DNA of 64,000 nucleotides from Hofstenia miamia (Eukaryota; Xenacoelomorpha; Acoela), in NCBI GenBank assembly GCA_004352715.1, contig SCFE01000002.1, positions 2,848,644-2,912,643 of the forward strand, read 5' to 3'. Position 1 is the stretch's first letter; each line of letters opens with the position of its first letter. Position numbers and translations under genes: made by a program. The notes below the pieces were generated by a model. That model searched no databases, was not told the origin of the DNA, and saw only the letters and a list, made by a program, of their open reading frames with translations. Below are positions 1 to 11,232 of the stretch, one piece after another.

Positions 1-115
1 TGTTTATTTTTTATTTTTGGTGTTTTCTAAATAAAGTTGCACAAAAAAGTTGAACTGTGTTTATTTTTTATTTTTGGTGTTTTCTAATTAAAGTTGCACA
101 AAAAAGTTCCATAGT
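1..115. repeat. 57-bp tandem repeat, two copies at window edge
   Basis: Bases 1-57 and 58-114 are two head-to-tail copies of one unit, differing mainly near the unit ends. Each copy contains TTTTTTATTTTTGGTG followed by AAAGTTGCACAAAAAAGTT. The array starts at the window edge, so more copies may lie to the left. The unit is AT-rich with no coding potential. Confidence 0.85.
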
Positions 116-279
116 TTTATTCTAAAGGATAGAAGTAGTCACAAATTCAAGAAATTTCAGCATAAAAAATAGTAACTTTTTTTAAAATGGCTGTCATAAG
201 CGTTACACTTAGTCTATAATCATGATTTTGGTGTCAAAAAAATTCCTTTTGCCTATATCAACTCATGTTAAAATTTGGT

Positions 280-366
280 GGGAATCAAAGTTTTCCTCAA
301 AAAGTTATTAACGAAACAAGTTGTAAAGCTACTTTTGGGACACCTTGTATATATATATATATATAG
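280..366. repeat. Possible transposon end running into (TA)n
   Basis: A stretch ending TTTTGGGACACCTTGTATA runs directly into a (TA)n tract at about 345-365. Similar 'GGACACCCTGTATA' ends next to TA microsatellites occur at the ends of some invertebrate repeats. That resemblance is from general knowledge; the other end of an element is not visible here. Confidence 0.3.
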
Positions 367-1052
367 GCACTGACTGCAAAAACATTAATTCATATTGGTC
401 AATATAAACTATAAACAATTTGAAAAAAATGGAATTCTTTGAATTCTAAGGGTCAACAAACTCTAAATAGAAGGTGATTTAAATGCATACATCGCATATG
501 AAAAGTTTCTTATGACTGTAAGAATTAGCATATCATGTGTTAAAGTCCATGTTGTGATATTCATACTAATATTTTTATCATTTCATGAAATTTCTAAAAT
601 AACATGCGGTTTACCATTGTTTAGCTCAGAAAGATAAAATTTCTTACTTCAAAATTAGCTTACGTTGCTCTGCTTATAGTCCTTAGAAAATTTCTCCATC
701 TGCGTAAACACATTATATTGCTTATCTCAAGTGACCAACTATAGTTTGTAAATCAAATCAACAGAATAATTGAAGTATCAATTGGGACGATTGTTCAAGC
801 AATTAGACATCAGTTTTTTGTGCCACTGCTAATTCTGTTGCCCATTCATCACCAATACTGTCGTATTTAACTGTGTTTCCTAAGGAAATGTCTGTCAAAA
901 GAGGCCAGTTATTGGGCGCCTCAGTTAGTATGTGTTTCCTCAATAAATAGCATTTTTATGCCTATTGCTCGAAATAAGTGTTCACTGAAAGTATACACGG
1001 TAATTTCCTTTAATTGTATATCTGCAAATATACTACAAAGACGACAATTCAA

Positions 1053-1084
<32 letters not shown>

Positions 1085-2590
1085 ACACATGTATTTAAGA
1101 ATTTGATTGCCATTTATATTTGCCTTACTAACTTCTAATGTATTAAAAGTTCAACATAAAATTCATAACATGTATTATTTAATATTAAGAATATTGAAAC
1201 ATATAGCGAATCAGTGTTGCGATGTAGCTACGGAAATTTTTATTCATGAGCATGTTTTCATAGAACACTAAAAAATAGCATGAATGTATAATGAAGCGCT
1301 CCTATGTCCAAACTCGTTGGATTTTATTAAATGAGCTTCTCGAATGTCGCAACTCTCATAAGAAGCTAGTTACTTGAATAAATTGTAAACTTGTACACAA
1401 TGGTAGACAACAAACTTTATCACTTAATGGTGCAATTTCCCATGTTAGCATTTAATTCTTTTTGTCTGAAATACTTCTGTTATTTAGTTAGCATCTATTT
1501 TTTTCCCACAGCATTGTTTAATTTGCATTAGTACATATCTTGTTCTAAAATGGTTTTATTTGTAAAAATAATTCAATTTTTTAAATACAACTCCTTTGTC
1601 TTCAAGTATTAAATTCAATCACTTAATTAGTTAAGAATGGCAAAAAACTTAAAATTTCAGTTTTTTTGAAAAATTGTCAATTTGTGCAACCTAAATTTTT
1701 CTTTAATTTATAAATCAAATTGGTGTAACTAACTTTGAAAAATTCAGTATACTCTATACAAGAGCTTAAAACAAACATAGCAAAGCCTTAGATCTCTTAG
1801 TTATTAATTATGTACGAATAATTTTTGACGTCCCTATTCTTCCCGATTTTAGTGTTTTGGAACAGCAAATATCTCATGATCATGAATATAATAAAAACAA
1901 GTTTATATTGTTAAATTCAATATGATTATATTATCAACACATTTGAGATTTATGTACCTACAATTGCTTTTTAATATATTATCATTTCGTTATTCTCAGT
2001 TACTTTGTAATTTTTTAAACTTTGCACGATGTTGTGTATTTTCTATCCTTCGCTAGCGAAACTGATTTTGGCGCTCGTTGCAATCCATGATCAATTTTAA
2101 ATTGAGGTTTTCTAATATTTATAGCCATCTAAAGGTGTACATTTGTAAACAAGACTGCTTACAAATCATGTCCTCAAAATGGTTCCTTTTTGAAGACAGT
2201 TGGAGGCCTCATATTTTTGATCTTTCAAAACATTCCAGTTTTCATAAAATATTGCATCTCATATCTTGAAATCTATATTATTATTGCAATATAATACTTT
2301 GACTGATTATTGCTCAAATTCAATTAAATAGTTAAGATTGTGCAATTTTGGCTGAGCTTATACTTATAAAATTACCTTCGGTTTTGCTTTTTCCACATAA
2401 AATTAGTGGCCTCACATAACCATGACTAGAAAAACATCAATGTTAATGTTGTGAAGAGCTGCAAAAGCATTTTGAATTTCAAAACTCAAACCCTTGCATC
2501 AGATAAGAATGAATAATTTGTGCATATTTACGTATTAAAGCGTTTTGTCAGCTTGATTGCTTAACAATACAATACAATTCAATAATTTAT
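367..2590. other. Non-coding AT-rich stretch
   Basis: No exon, RNA gene or recognisable transposon could be identified. The only simple repeat is a (TA)n tract at about 1059-1083. The short open frame at 2078-2269 has no recognisable domain and no splice or start context. Confidence 0.6.
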
Positions 2591-2659
2591 TTACATTATT
2601 CAATAACAGAAAATGTACATTTAACAGAATTAATTCTGTGACTTAAAAATAATGATTAC

Positions 2660-2850
2660 TAAAATTTTAAAACATGAAAAAACATGCAATTATCAAATAA
2701 GGTCAAGTCCATCACATCTTTATCATTATTCAAGAAGCAAGTGAAAACATTTTTATTCACTAAATTTGTGAATTCTTGCTACATTTTAAATTCGTTTGTA
2801 AATGACAACGCACTTGATTACAATATGTACTGTTTACGCTACAAAAGAAA

Positions 2851-2887
<37 letters not shown>
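2660..2887 (+). mobile_element. 3' end of a non-LTR retrotransposon (LINE) with (TTA)n tail
   Basis: The + frame at about 2700-2850 reads as the C-terminal tail typical of CR1/jockey-type reverse transcriptase proteins. It has a Ser-Leu rich approach followed by SLFKKQVKTFLFTKF, then a Tyr/Leu-rich end. The frame runs directly into (TTA)n, as many such LINEs end in a short tandem repeat rather than poly(A). The remainder of the element is not visible to the left. The family resemblance is established knowledge; the clade is uncertain. Confidence 0.5.
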
Positions 2888-3779
2888 NNNNNNNNNNNNN
2901 NNNNNNNNNNNNNNNNNNNNNNNNNNNNNNNNNNNNNNNNNNNNNNNNNNNNNNNNNNNNNNNNNNNNNNNNNNNNNNNNNNNNNNNNNNNNNNNNNNNN
3001 NNNNNNNNNNNNNNNNNNNNNNNNNNNNNNNNNNNNNNNNNNNNNNNNNNNNNNNNNNNNNNNNNNNNNNNNNNNNNNNNNNNNNNNNNNNNNNNNNNNN
3101 NNNNNNNNNNNNNNNNNNNNNNNNNNNNNNNNNNNNNNNNNNNNNNNNNNNNNNNNNNNNNNNNNNNNNNNNNNNNNNNNNNNNNNNNNNNNNNNNNNNN
3201 NNNNNNNNNNNNNNNNNNNNNNNNNNNNNNNNNNNNNNNNNNNNNNNNNNNNNNNNNNNNNNNNNNNNNNNNNNNNNNNNNNNNNNNNNNNNNNNNNNNN
3301 NNNNNNNNNNNNNNNNNNNNNNNNNNNNNNNNNNNNNNNNNNNNNNNNNNNNNNNNNNNNNNNNNNNNNNNNNNNNNNNNNNNNNNNNNNNNNNNNNNNN
3401 NNNNNNNNNNNNNNNNNNNNNNNNNNNNNNNNNNNNNNNNNNNNNNNNNNNNNNNNNNNNNNNNNNNNNNNNNNNNNNNNNNNNNNNNNNNNNNNNNNNN
3501 NNNNNNNNNNNNNNNNNNNNNNNNNNNNNNNNNNNNNNNNNNNNNNNNNNNNNNNNNNNNNNNNNNNNNNNNNNNNNNNNNNNNNNNNNNNNNNNNNNNN
3601 NNNNNNNNNNNNNNNNNNNNNNNNNNNNNNNNNNNNNNNNNNNNNNNNNNNNNNNNNNNNNNNNNNNNNNNNNNNNNNNNNNNNNNNNNNNNNNNNNNNN
3701 NNNNNNNNNNNNNNNNNNNNNNNNNNNNNNNNNNNNNNNNNNNNNNNNNNNNNNNNNNNNNNNNNNNNNNNNNNNNNNN
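2888..3779. other. Assembly gap inside a (TTA)n tract
   Basis: 892 Ns lie between (TTA)n on the left and (TTA)n on the right, so the gap lies within or beside a long trinucleotide microsatellite. Apparent open frames across it are artefacts. Confidence 0.95.
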
Positions 3780-3852
<73 letters not shown>

Positions 3853-3871
3853 TATTATTATTATTATTATT
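3780..3871. repeat. (TTA)n microsatellite
   Basis: About 30 near-perfect TTA units immediately right of the gap, with one interruption near 3850. Confidence 0.9.
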
Positions 3872-5251
3872 GTCCATAACAGTAGTAGTAATATGCATCT
3901 AAAATTACTTTTGCAAATGTAAAATTTTGTATTTTTCTAAAAGATTATTTCCTTTGACAATTCTTCTGCAAATTACAATTGAAAGGGCAATGATCGGGCA
4001 ATGGTAATATATTCTTCACAGACATGCATATTTTTTAAGAATAATATTTGATTAATAATATTTCACACCTTAATGTTCCTTTAGTGTCTTACATTCTTCA
4101 GTGCCAGCAAGTTTTTTGATATTGAATTATTTAGCAGGGCGGATGCTTTCAAAAAAATATTTAATTCTTTTGCAAATTTCTAAGGGATGCATACCGATGA
4201 CTGTGAAGTTTCTTGTAAATTTTTCGCATGTAATTCAATAAAATTTCCCCGAATATATTGCGAACTGCAGCCACTATCCAATTATTTATAAATTACAGCA
4301 ATATGTAGATGTAATAACGGCACAAATGAGAAAGCGATGCTTTCCCAAAAGAAAATTTATTAACAGTGGTAAATTCATCGATTCTATGGCGAAAGACTAA
4401 TTTAACTAAATGGTTATTGCTTCAATTGGCAGAGTGACAGGGAAATTCTAGAAACAAACCAATATTTCCAATTATTTAATAAAGTTCTAAATATTAACGC
4501 CAACATCTCATTTAATAAATATTGCAGATGTCGAAGAACTATTTGAAGATGGAGTATTCTTGGTTACTTTAGATGTGTCATTTATTGCATGAAACAAAAG
4601 TTTTTTCTTCACTTCCCCATAGATTATGAGTATGTACCTCACAAGAATGCTTACATTATTGGATTAAGTTTTTGTACATTAAAAATGCTAACATGAAAAC
4701 ATGTTCCTTGGTGTAGACTTCTATAGGCCGACTAAAATGAAGAGTTAGTTGATCATATATTGACTATATGCGTCAAAGCTGATTTGAACAATCACTTATT
4801 TTTCAAAATTAGTATCTAATCATTAAAAATTGCTGTCCCATTAAAAAATTGGCAAATTTTAATGACAAATACTCGTGTGTCAAAATGTAAACATTTATCT
4901 GTGAAGGAGCACTTAATCAATCAATGACAAATTTGGATATATTGCATTAAGAGCTTTGCCTAAAACGATTGAGCGATAAGAATATTTTGGATGCATAATT
5001 TTTCATATTTTATACCTTATCACAGCTAATGGCTCTGCAACAACTGCTATTAACAACTGAAAGAAAATACGTAATCTGTACATTTATCAAAACACCTTCG
5101 GCGCTAAGTAATTTGTGGTGCATATATCTGGCGCTAAATAATTTACTGTATAGATGACGGACGTTTTTGTTGGTGTACATCTGACTTGATATACATACAT
5201 ATATGAATGCATATATTACCAGAAAACAGAGGCCTACGCAAGGGGGACATG

Positions 5252-5695
5252 GTGAAATGCCCCAATCAGTTTTTCAAAATTAATTTTGATTGATTAAATT
5301 AAAAAAAAATTAAAAACTAAGTCATTAAATAAAGTTTTAGTGTCTATATTTCGATATGTGAACAATGTCCCTGTCTGAAAAGATGGCGACATTTCCACTA
5401 TTTAGTGGCAGTTACACTTCGATATGAATGTGAAGAAGCCCGTTTTATTTAAGCAAGCCTATATTTTTTGGGGCTTGATATGATAAATAATGATAAGCTA
5501 TAGATAAAACATTTTAAATATATCTGAGCAAAAAAAATTTTGTTTATTTCCTTAAAAATTGGTGCTATAAAGGTACATTTAATTTGGCGGAATGTCCCCC
5601 ATCAGTATTTCAAGTTGATTTTAATTGAAAAAATCAAAACAATTTGGGCAGAAAATAAGGTCATGAAATGAATTTTTTAGAATATATTTTTCAAT
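5252..5695. repeat. Diverged direct repeats flanking about 225 bp
   Basis: About 5252-5365 and 5590-5695 share an ordered series of matches: AATG.CCC..ATCAGT, TTTCAA, TTTT.ATTG, then AAGTCAT/AGGTCAT and AAAT followed by TTTTAG. They are in the same orientation. The sequence just left (CTACGCAAGGGGGACA) resembles the start of a transposon. They could be sub-terminal repeats of one old element or two fragments of the same family. Confidence 0.5.
5445..5580 (+). repeat. Dispersed repeat family, copy 1
   Basis: Contains AGCAAGCCTATATTTTTT followed by a shared downstream series (ATTTTAAATA, TCTGAG, AAAAAATT, TTGT). The same order is seen in + orientation at about 19845-19970. The AGCAAGCCTATATTT block recurs in reverse at about 16510-16530. 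Confidence 0.5.
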
Positions 5696-8600
5696 AGTTT
5701 GAAAGTTTCGCTGGTTTCGCTCGGCTATGGTCACTCAGATTATTACAACTGAGATGTCCCTCTTTCAGAAAATCCTGATAATAATTGCAATAACAGTAAT
5801 ACAATGATAATTTACCTACACTTTTTATGATGATCACTTACATAGTAATCCCATAAATTATTTCGTGATATAATTAAAAATGAACCCTAATGTATTATCG
5901 GAACTAGATTTGTAGTGAGCTGATTTGGGATGAACTAAGGTTGGGCTGTTTACCCATTTTCACTTGGACTTTTATTAAACATGGACCGCCCTTTTCATAA
6001 TCATTTAATATTAATGATTTAGTATTTCATTTGATGATGATCTATTTGGGGCTGCATTTGGGCTTAACACGAAAATTATGTTGGGCGCTTTTAAGAAATA
6101 TCCAACTATTTTCATCAACTGGTTTAAATAATACATTAGGTCTTTATCAAATTAAAAATCGAAAAAATTTCTTAAATTTGGCAATGGACGATTAAAGGTT
6201 ACTATCAGTATTACTTAAATTATATGTTTCCTGCAAACATTAATATATCTGAGAAAGTAATGGGATGTCTGCAAAATCAAAGTCGAAATTGCATATTATA
6301 ACTTCCTTGGTAATTCGAGAGTAGAAACTCAAAATTTAGAGGAAGTATATCATTAAAGCTGTTAAAGAATAATAACATCAAAAGCAAAATGGTTGTGTTG
6401 CCATTAGGAGACAGTAGTTTCCTTCCTGTCTTAAAATGAAATAACATCGCTCTGGCGAATAGCCTGTGTTATTCTACTAAATTCATCTTAAATCTGTTTA
6501 GAAACTTATGTTGATGTAAGAGCAATCTGTGCTGATCAACTTAGGTATCTATTAAAAATACGTTGTTTACTAATAGTTCTGAAAGTTTCTTGAATAGTAT
6601 ATAAAATTTACTAAGATGTTTCTTTCACCGAACAGCATATCAGTGAACGAAAATGCTTCCCTAAGAAGTAATCCTTGATGTCTGACTCTTAAAATCTTAA
6701 AATTAACTTGAGATCACATAAGGCTTTGAATGGATACAGAATTTACTCCAATAAATGGCAGCGACAAGTACCAAATAACATAAGAGCGGCTCTGTTATGC
6801 TTAAAACAGTTTAACATAGACAATTTCTTTTGCATGCAATAATCCTTTTATTAGTGGGACTGTTTATAAAAATCTATCCTTTATATGATACATGCATACA
6901 TAGAGATTTAATTATCATATAATATTACTTTTTCTGTTTTTGAGATACTATTCTGTCATTAAAAGCATTGAAGGTGACTACAGAGAATGGCGCAAACCGA
7001 TCAATAGATTTAATATGGTTGAACATCCTGTTAAAGAGGAACAGATCAATAAACAGTAAATGAAATGACAACGGGAAATGAAAACGACATCTATATTGTA
7101 AAATTTAATTTTCACTAATGCTTACAACAGAGATATTGATAAACCAAGAAAGCCTAACTTAAAAGATTGCAATACCAACCTAGGCAGTATTAGAAAGTGT
7201 TTGGCAAGGAGAAAGACAAGGATACATTCTACTTTACACATGATTTACTTTGGTATCGTCTCGAAGAGGAAGAGAAGCTGGTTAATTTAGGAAACGGAAT
7301 GAGAACATGTCTGTGGTAGAAGGGGTGGTTTAAGCGAATTGATCAAGAAAAAATAATTTGCATGCATTAAATCGCTAAAGGTTATTCAAAGGTATATCTT
7401 AAATAGAATATTGAAAAGCATATCTTAGACAGGCAGACATATGCACATACATTTACAAATAATACTTCAATCATTGAAGATAATGACAATATACTAGAGT
7501 TCACAAAGCTGAGCCTACAATAACGGGCGATTTTGACTGTCTTATCTACTCAAACATGAAATTCTTTTAACCTGCGTTAAACGTCCTCAAAAACGCTAAC
7601 TGAGAAAAAATGGTATTTACCATAAAACATTAAGATATTTCAATTTGTGTTTTGAGTGTGACTCAGTGGACACGGCCGCAAATTTAATCTAATTGATTAG
7701 AGAGAGTAAATATGAACTTTGAGAGAAGTTTAGTTATTTCGAAAAAAGTAGTTTCACTAGGAAAATAACGATAATTACCTAAGTTTGGATTTTTGTTTGT
7801 TCCTCCCAGTGGGCAAACCATACAAAAAGTTTCCGCAAATTGTTAGTTGAAGTATGCTAATAACAGGCTTTCTGTGTTTTTTCAGTGTAATGGATAATAA
7901 TTTTAAAAAACAGCATCACAGGTGGATAATGTGAAGGATTGAATGGTTTGTTATACCAATAGAGGTGCAAATTGATTGGATAACAACATCACTATATGGT
8001 CTGTGTAATAGGGGTTAGATAAATGGAAAAAAGCCAAATTCTGAACAAACCCAGCATGCACAGCGATTCTCCATTTAATAAACCGAAATTCAGGACTCTA
8101 CTATAAAAGCTCAAGATTCTAGGGCAGCCATTTTTTTATAAAATAGAGTCACATCTACAATTTTTATCGTTGCAAAATATAAGAAAATGCATGTGTATAA
8201 AAAGATGTATTAAATATGATTCCTGATGACAACATTTTTAATACGATCAATTCAAATAATAGAATGCATGATGTTTGATAAGAAAAGAAACCTTAGTTTA
8301 ATAGAAATTTAATAAAGTAAAATTTGTAAGACGTGTATGCCAATGATGGAGATTGTTAACACGGCAATATTTCTTATTTGAAGTACGGGAGAGAAATTGA
8401 TTGGTCGCATAAATCAAATCTGCTTTGCAAAATTTAACAGCTAATTGCTTAGAAACAAATGTTTCAAAGAGACAAAAATTACCATGAATTGGTGGAAACT
8501 TTCTTTATTAAATTATAAATATTTTGTGGATTTAAAAGAGGAGAAATAACCATTGAATTTATTAGCTATAATAAAATCTAAAAGTTATATGCAGTTAGAA

Positions 8601-8966
8601 GAATGTAATGATAATCAAAATCAAACTTTCTTTGCATTGATATGAAAAACAGTAGAAACGTACTTACAGTGACAGAAATATTACCATTTTCTCTATATAA
8701 ATATAATAAATATTTATTCCTAGGTCCTAGAATTAAATTTCATATTGTGCAAACTTAGCTGCGAAAATTATAGAGGCGCACTGTACAACTTTTACAAAGC
8801 CCCTCTATACATTTATTCATACATTTTTTTTGCTCTAAATGTGATACATTTAGCAATAGTGTAAATTTTTTGTATGTATTCGTTTAGCCAATCTGTGTTT
8901 TTTAATGAGTATCCACCCCTGTACGTCAAGACCCCAAATTCCATTGTACGAATGGTCTCTCATAAG

Positions 8967-8997
<31 letters not shown>

Positions 8998-8998
<1 letters not shown>

Positions 8999-9540
8999 CT
9001 ATTGTGCTCAGATTAATGCTATGTGACCGGTTTCGATTTAAAATCATCGTCAATACAAATGTTGTGGTAATATAATTTACAATTCACTACATTTAATTTT
9101 GTTAAATATGCATAAACTAAAAGATATTCAATATGTTGTTGTTCATTATTCATTAGTCTTAATAATTATGGCTTCAGAAATTTTAGTATTAGTTGTTTTC
9201 ATAATGATCTTAAGATTTTTTATGTTTGCTCGAAGTTGGTGAGTATAAATTTCGGAATTTAAATGCCCTGATAGATGTTCATTAACCCGAGTTTGGAGAT
9301 GTCGCTTTGTTTCACCGATGTAAGAACGATGACATTCATCACATGTAAACTTGTATACAATTAATGAAATAAGTATCTCTTGAATCTGATCTTTGTTGCG
9401 AAATATATTACAGGTCTTCTTAGTTTCTATTATTGGTCTTATTCTTATGTATCTGAATTTTGCATTTAGCAGTTGTTGATGCTCTTCAATATATGACAAC
9501 TTCCAATATATTGGTTCTTTATCATTATATATGTTAATAA
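8998..9540 (-). mobile_element. Penelope-like retroelement fragment (GIY-YIG end and 3' tail)
   Basis: A 5'-truncated copy on the - strand holds only the end of the coding region (9146-9499) and the 3' untranslated part. The tail, read on the - strand, contains GACGATGATTTTAAATCGAA, the 'acgatg...cgaaac' pattern common after the stop codon of Penelope-like elements. It ends next to a (TA)n tract at 8967-8993. The upstream limit at about 9540 is approximate. Confidence 0.65.
9146..9499 (-). pseudogene. GIY-YIG endonuclease C-terminus of a Penelope-like element
   Basis: This 117-codon frame is the endonuclease end of a Penelope-like reverse transcriptase protein. The CDECHRSYIGETKRHLQTR block carries the Cys pair and the modified GIY-YIG motif (SYIG), with the conserved Arg following. 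HL and EH follow, and a late Glu (KISEAIII) could be the metal-binding residue. In the family this nuclease nicks DNA to prime reverse transcription. The reverse transcriptase domain is absent, so this is a truncated copy. The Met at its start is internal, not a true start codon. Confidence 0.7.
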
Positions 9541-9559
9541 AAATAATAATAATAAATAT

Positions 9560-10578
9560 TTTATTTGAAACTGTGTGTAAGAAAATTTTTTGACCTTTGA
9601 ACGTGCATGCATCTAGTCTTTTAAATAAGACCTAGCATTATTTTACCTGTTGTTAATTTGATCTTGTGTGAGTAAAATCTACAAGAAATGCAGTACAACA
9701 GAACCAAAGCGTTTTTTATACCAAGATTATTGGTATTTTAATAGTGAACTTTAAAAAAATGTTTTTTGAAACAATTGTACTTAAAATAGGGGTTGATTGA
9801 AAGTCTGTTTTCTAATCTCAATTATTTTGGTATAATTGTGTGTGGGCAATGAAATGCAATGTAATCATTTGCAATCTCAATTCCCTAAAAATCTAGTAGA
9901 AAGCCATTGCTGAAAAGTTGTTCGTTTAGAAATTTTTTAGTAATTCTAGAAGCCATGATGAACAAAATCCACTTAGTAATTTTAAATGTTGTGAACTTTG
10001 TATGGGATAGAAAATGAATTCTAGAAAATTAGTATATTTAAAGATGTGCTTTGCAATTATAGGTTCTTATTACCATAATTGAAATCTTTCCTTTGCAAAT
10101 GCACTGGAGGATTCTTAGTGTAACGCAAAGTGTTTCAATAGTTGTTTTAATTGTTAAGTTAGCATTACATTGTCAATGCAGTTATTAGTAAGTCCTTTAA
10201 GTTTTTACAAGAATTTGCTAGAGATTGGAAACTATATATTTGAGCTTCAATTCCCCTAATAAACAATTGGCATATTTATAATATATGGGCGGTGTGTGTG
10301 ATAAGTTATCATAAAAGTATGCCACTAAACTCCCAATGGGATAATTAAAGGTTTACCAATTATTCAAAAGTTACTGTTAAATTGATAGCAATTATATATG
10401 AATGAAGTAATATTCTATAGTTGATATTTGTATTTTTACATTAGCGTCTACAAATTTTCAACATTCATAATAAACTGATAATGCAGGTTTCATAATGCAG
10501 AACACAACTAAGGCAGAATACACACTAAAATTTATAGAAATTTGTATATTTTGCTTATATATATTTTTTTTCTGTGCA
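9560..10578. other. Non-coding stretch
   Basis: No gene, RNA or transposon recognised. It is AT-rich and closed in all frames at short intervals. Confidence 0.5.
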
Positions 10579-11174
10579 TATATATATATATATATNNNNN
10601 NNNNNNNNNNNNNNNNNNNNNNNNNNNNNNNNNNNNNNNNNNNNNNNNNNNNNNNNNNNNNNNNNNNNNNNNNNNNNNNNNNNNNNNNNNNNNNNNNNNN
10701 NNNNNNNNNNNNNNNNNNNNNNNNNNNNNNNNNNNNNNNNNNNNNNNNNNNNNNNNNNNNNNNNNNNNNNNNNNNNNNNNNNNNNNNNNNNNNNNNNNNN
10801 NNNNNNNNNNNNNNNNNNNNNNNNNNNNNNNNNNNNNNNNNNNNNNNNNNNNNNNNNNNNNNNNNNNNNNNNNNNNNNNNNNNNNNNNNNNNNNNNNNNN
10901 NNNNNNNNNNNNNNNNNNNNNNNNNNNNNNNNNNNNNNNNNNNNNNNNNNNNNNNNNNNNNNNNNNNNNNNNNNNNNNNNNNNNNNNNNNNNNNNNNNNN
11001 NNNNNNNNNNNNNNNNNNNNNNNNNNNNNNNNNNNNNNNNNNNNNNNNNNNNNNNNNNNNNNNNNNNNNNNNNNNNNNNNNNNNNNNNNNNNNNNNNNNN
11101 NNNNNNNNNNNNNNNNNNNNNNNNNNNNNNNNNNNNNNNNNNATTATATATATATATATATTATAAATATCTAT

Positions 11175-11225
<51 letters not shown>
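10579..11225. repeat. (TA)n tract interrupted by an assembly gap
   Basis: (TA)n runs into 547 Ns (10596-11142) and resumes as (TA)n to about 11225. Long open frames here encode only Tyr-Ile repeats and are artefacts of the microsatellite. Confidence 0.9.

Positions 11226-11232
<7 letters not shown>

Larger units (their letters stand above)
3880..8960. other. Non-coding stretch with scattered repeats
   Basis: Apart from the direct repeat pair (5252-5365 and 5590-5695) and one copy of a dispersed repeat (about 5445-5580), I see no gene, RNA or intact transposon. All six frames are closed at short intervals. Confidence 0.55.

Noticed and set aside
2684-3922. Long open frames (412 and 366 codons) around 2.7-3.9 kb
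   Set aside because: Almost entirely Ns and (TTA)n; only the first 60 codons carry sequence, interpreted as a LINE tail.
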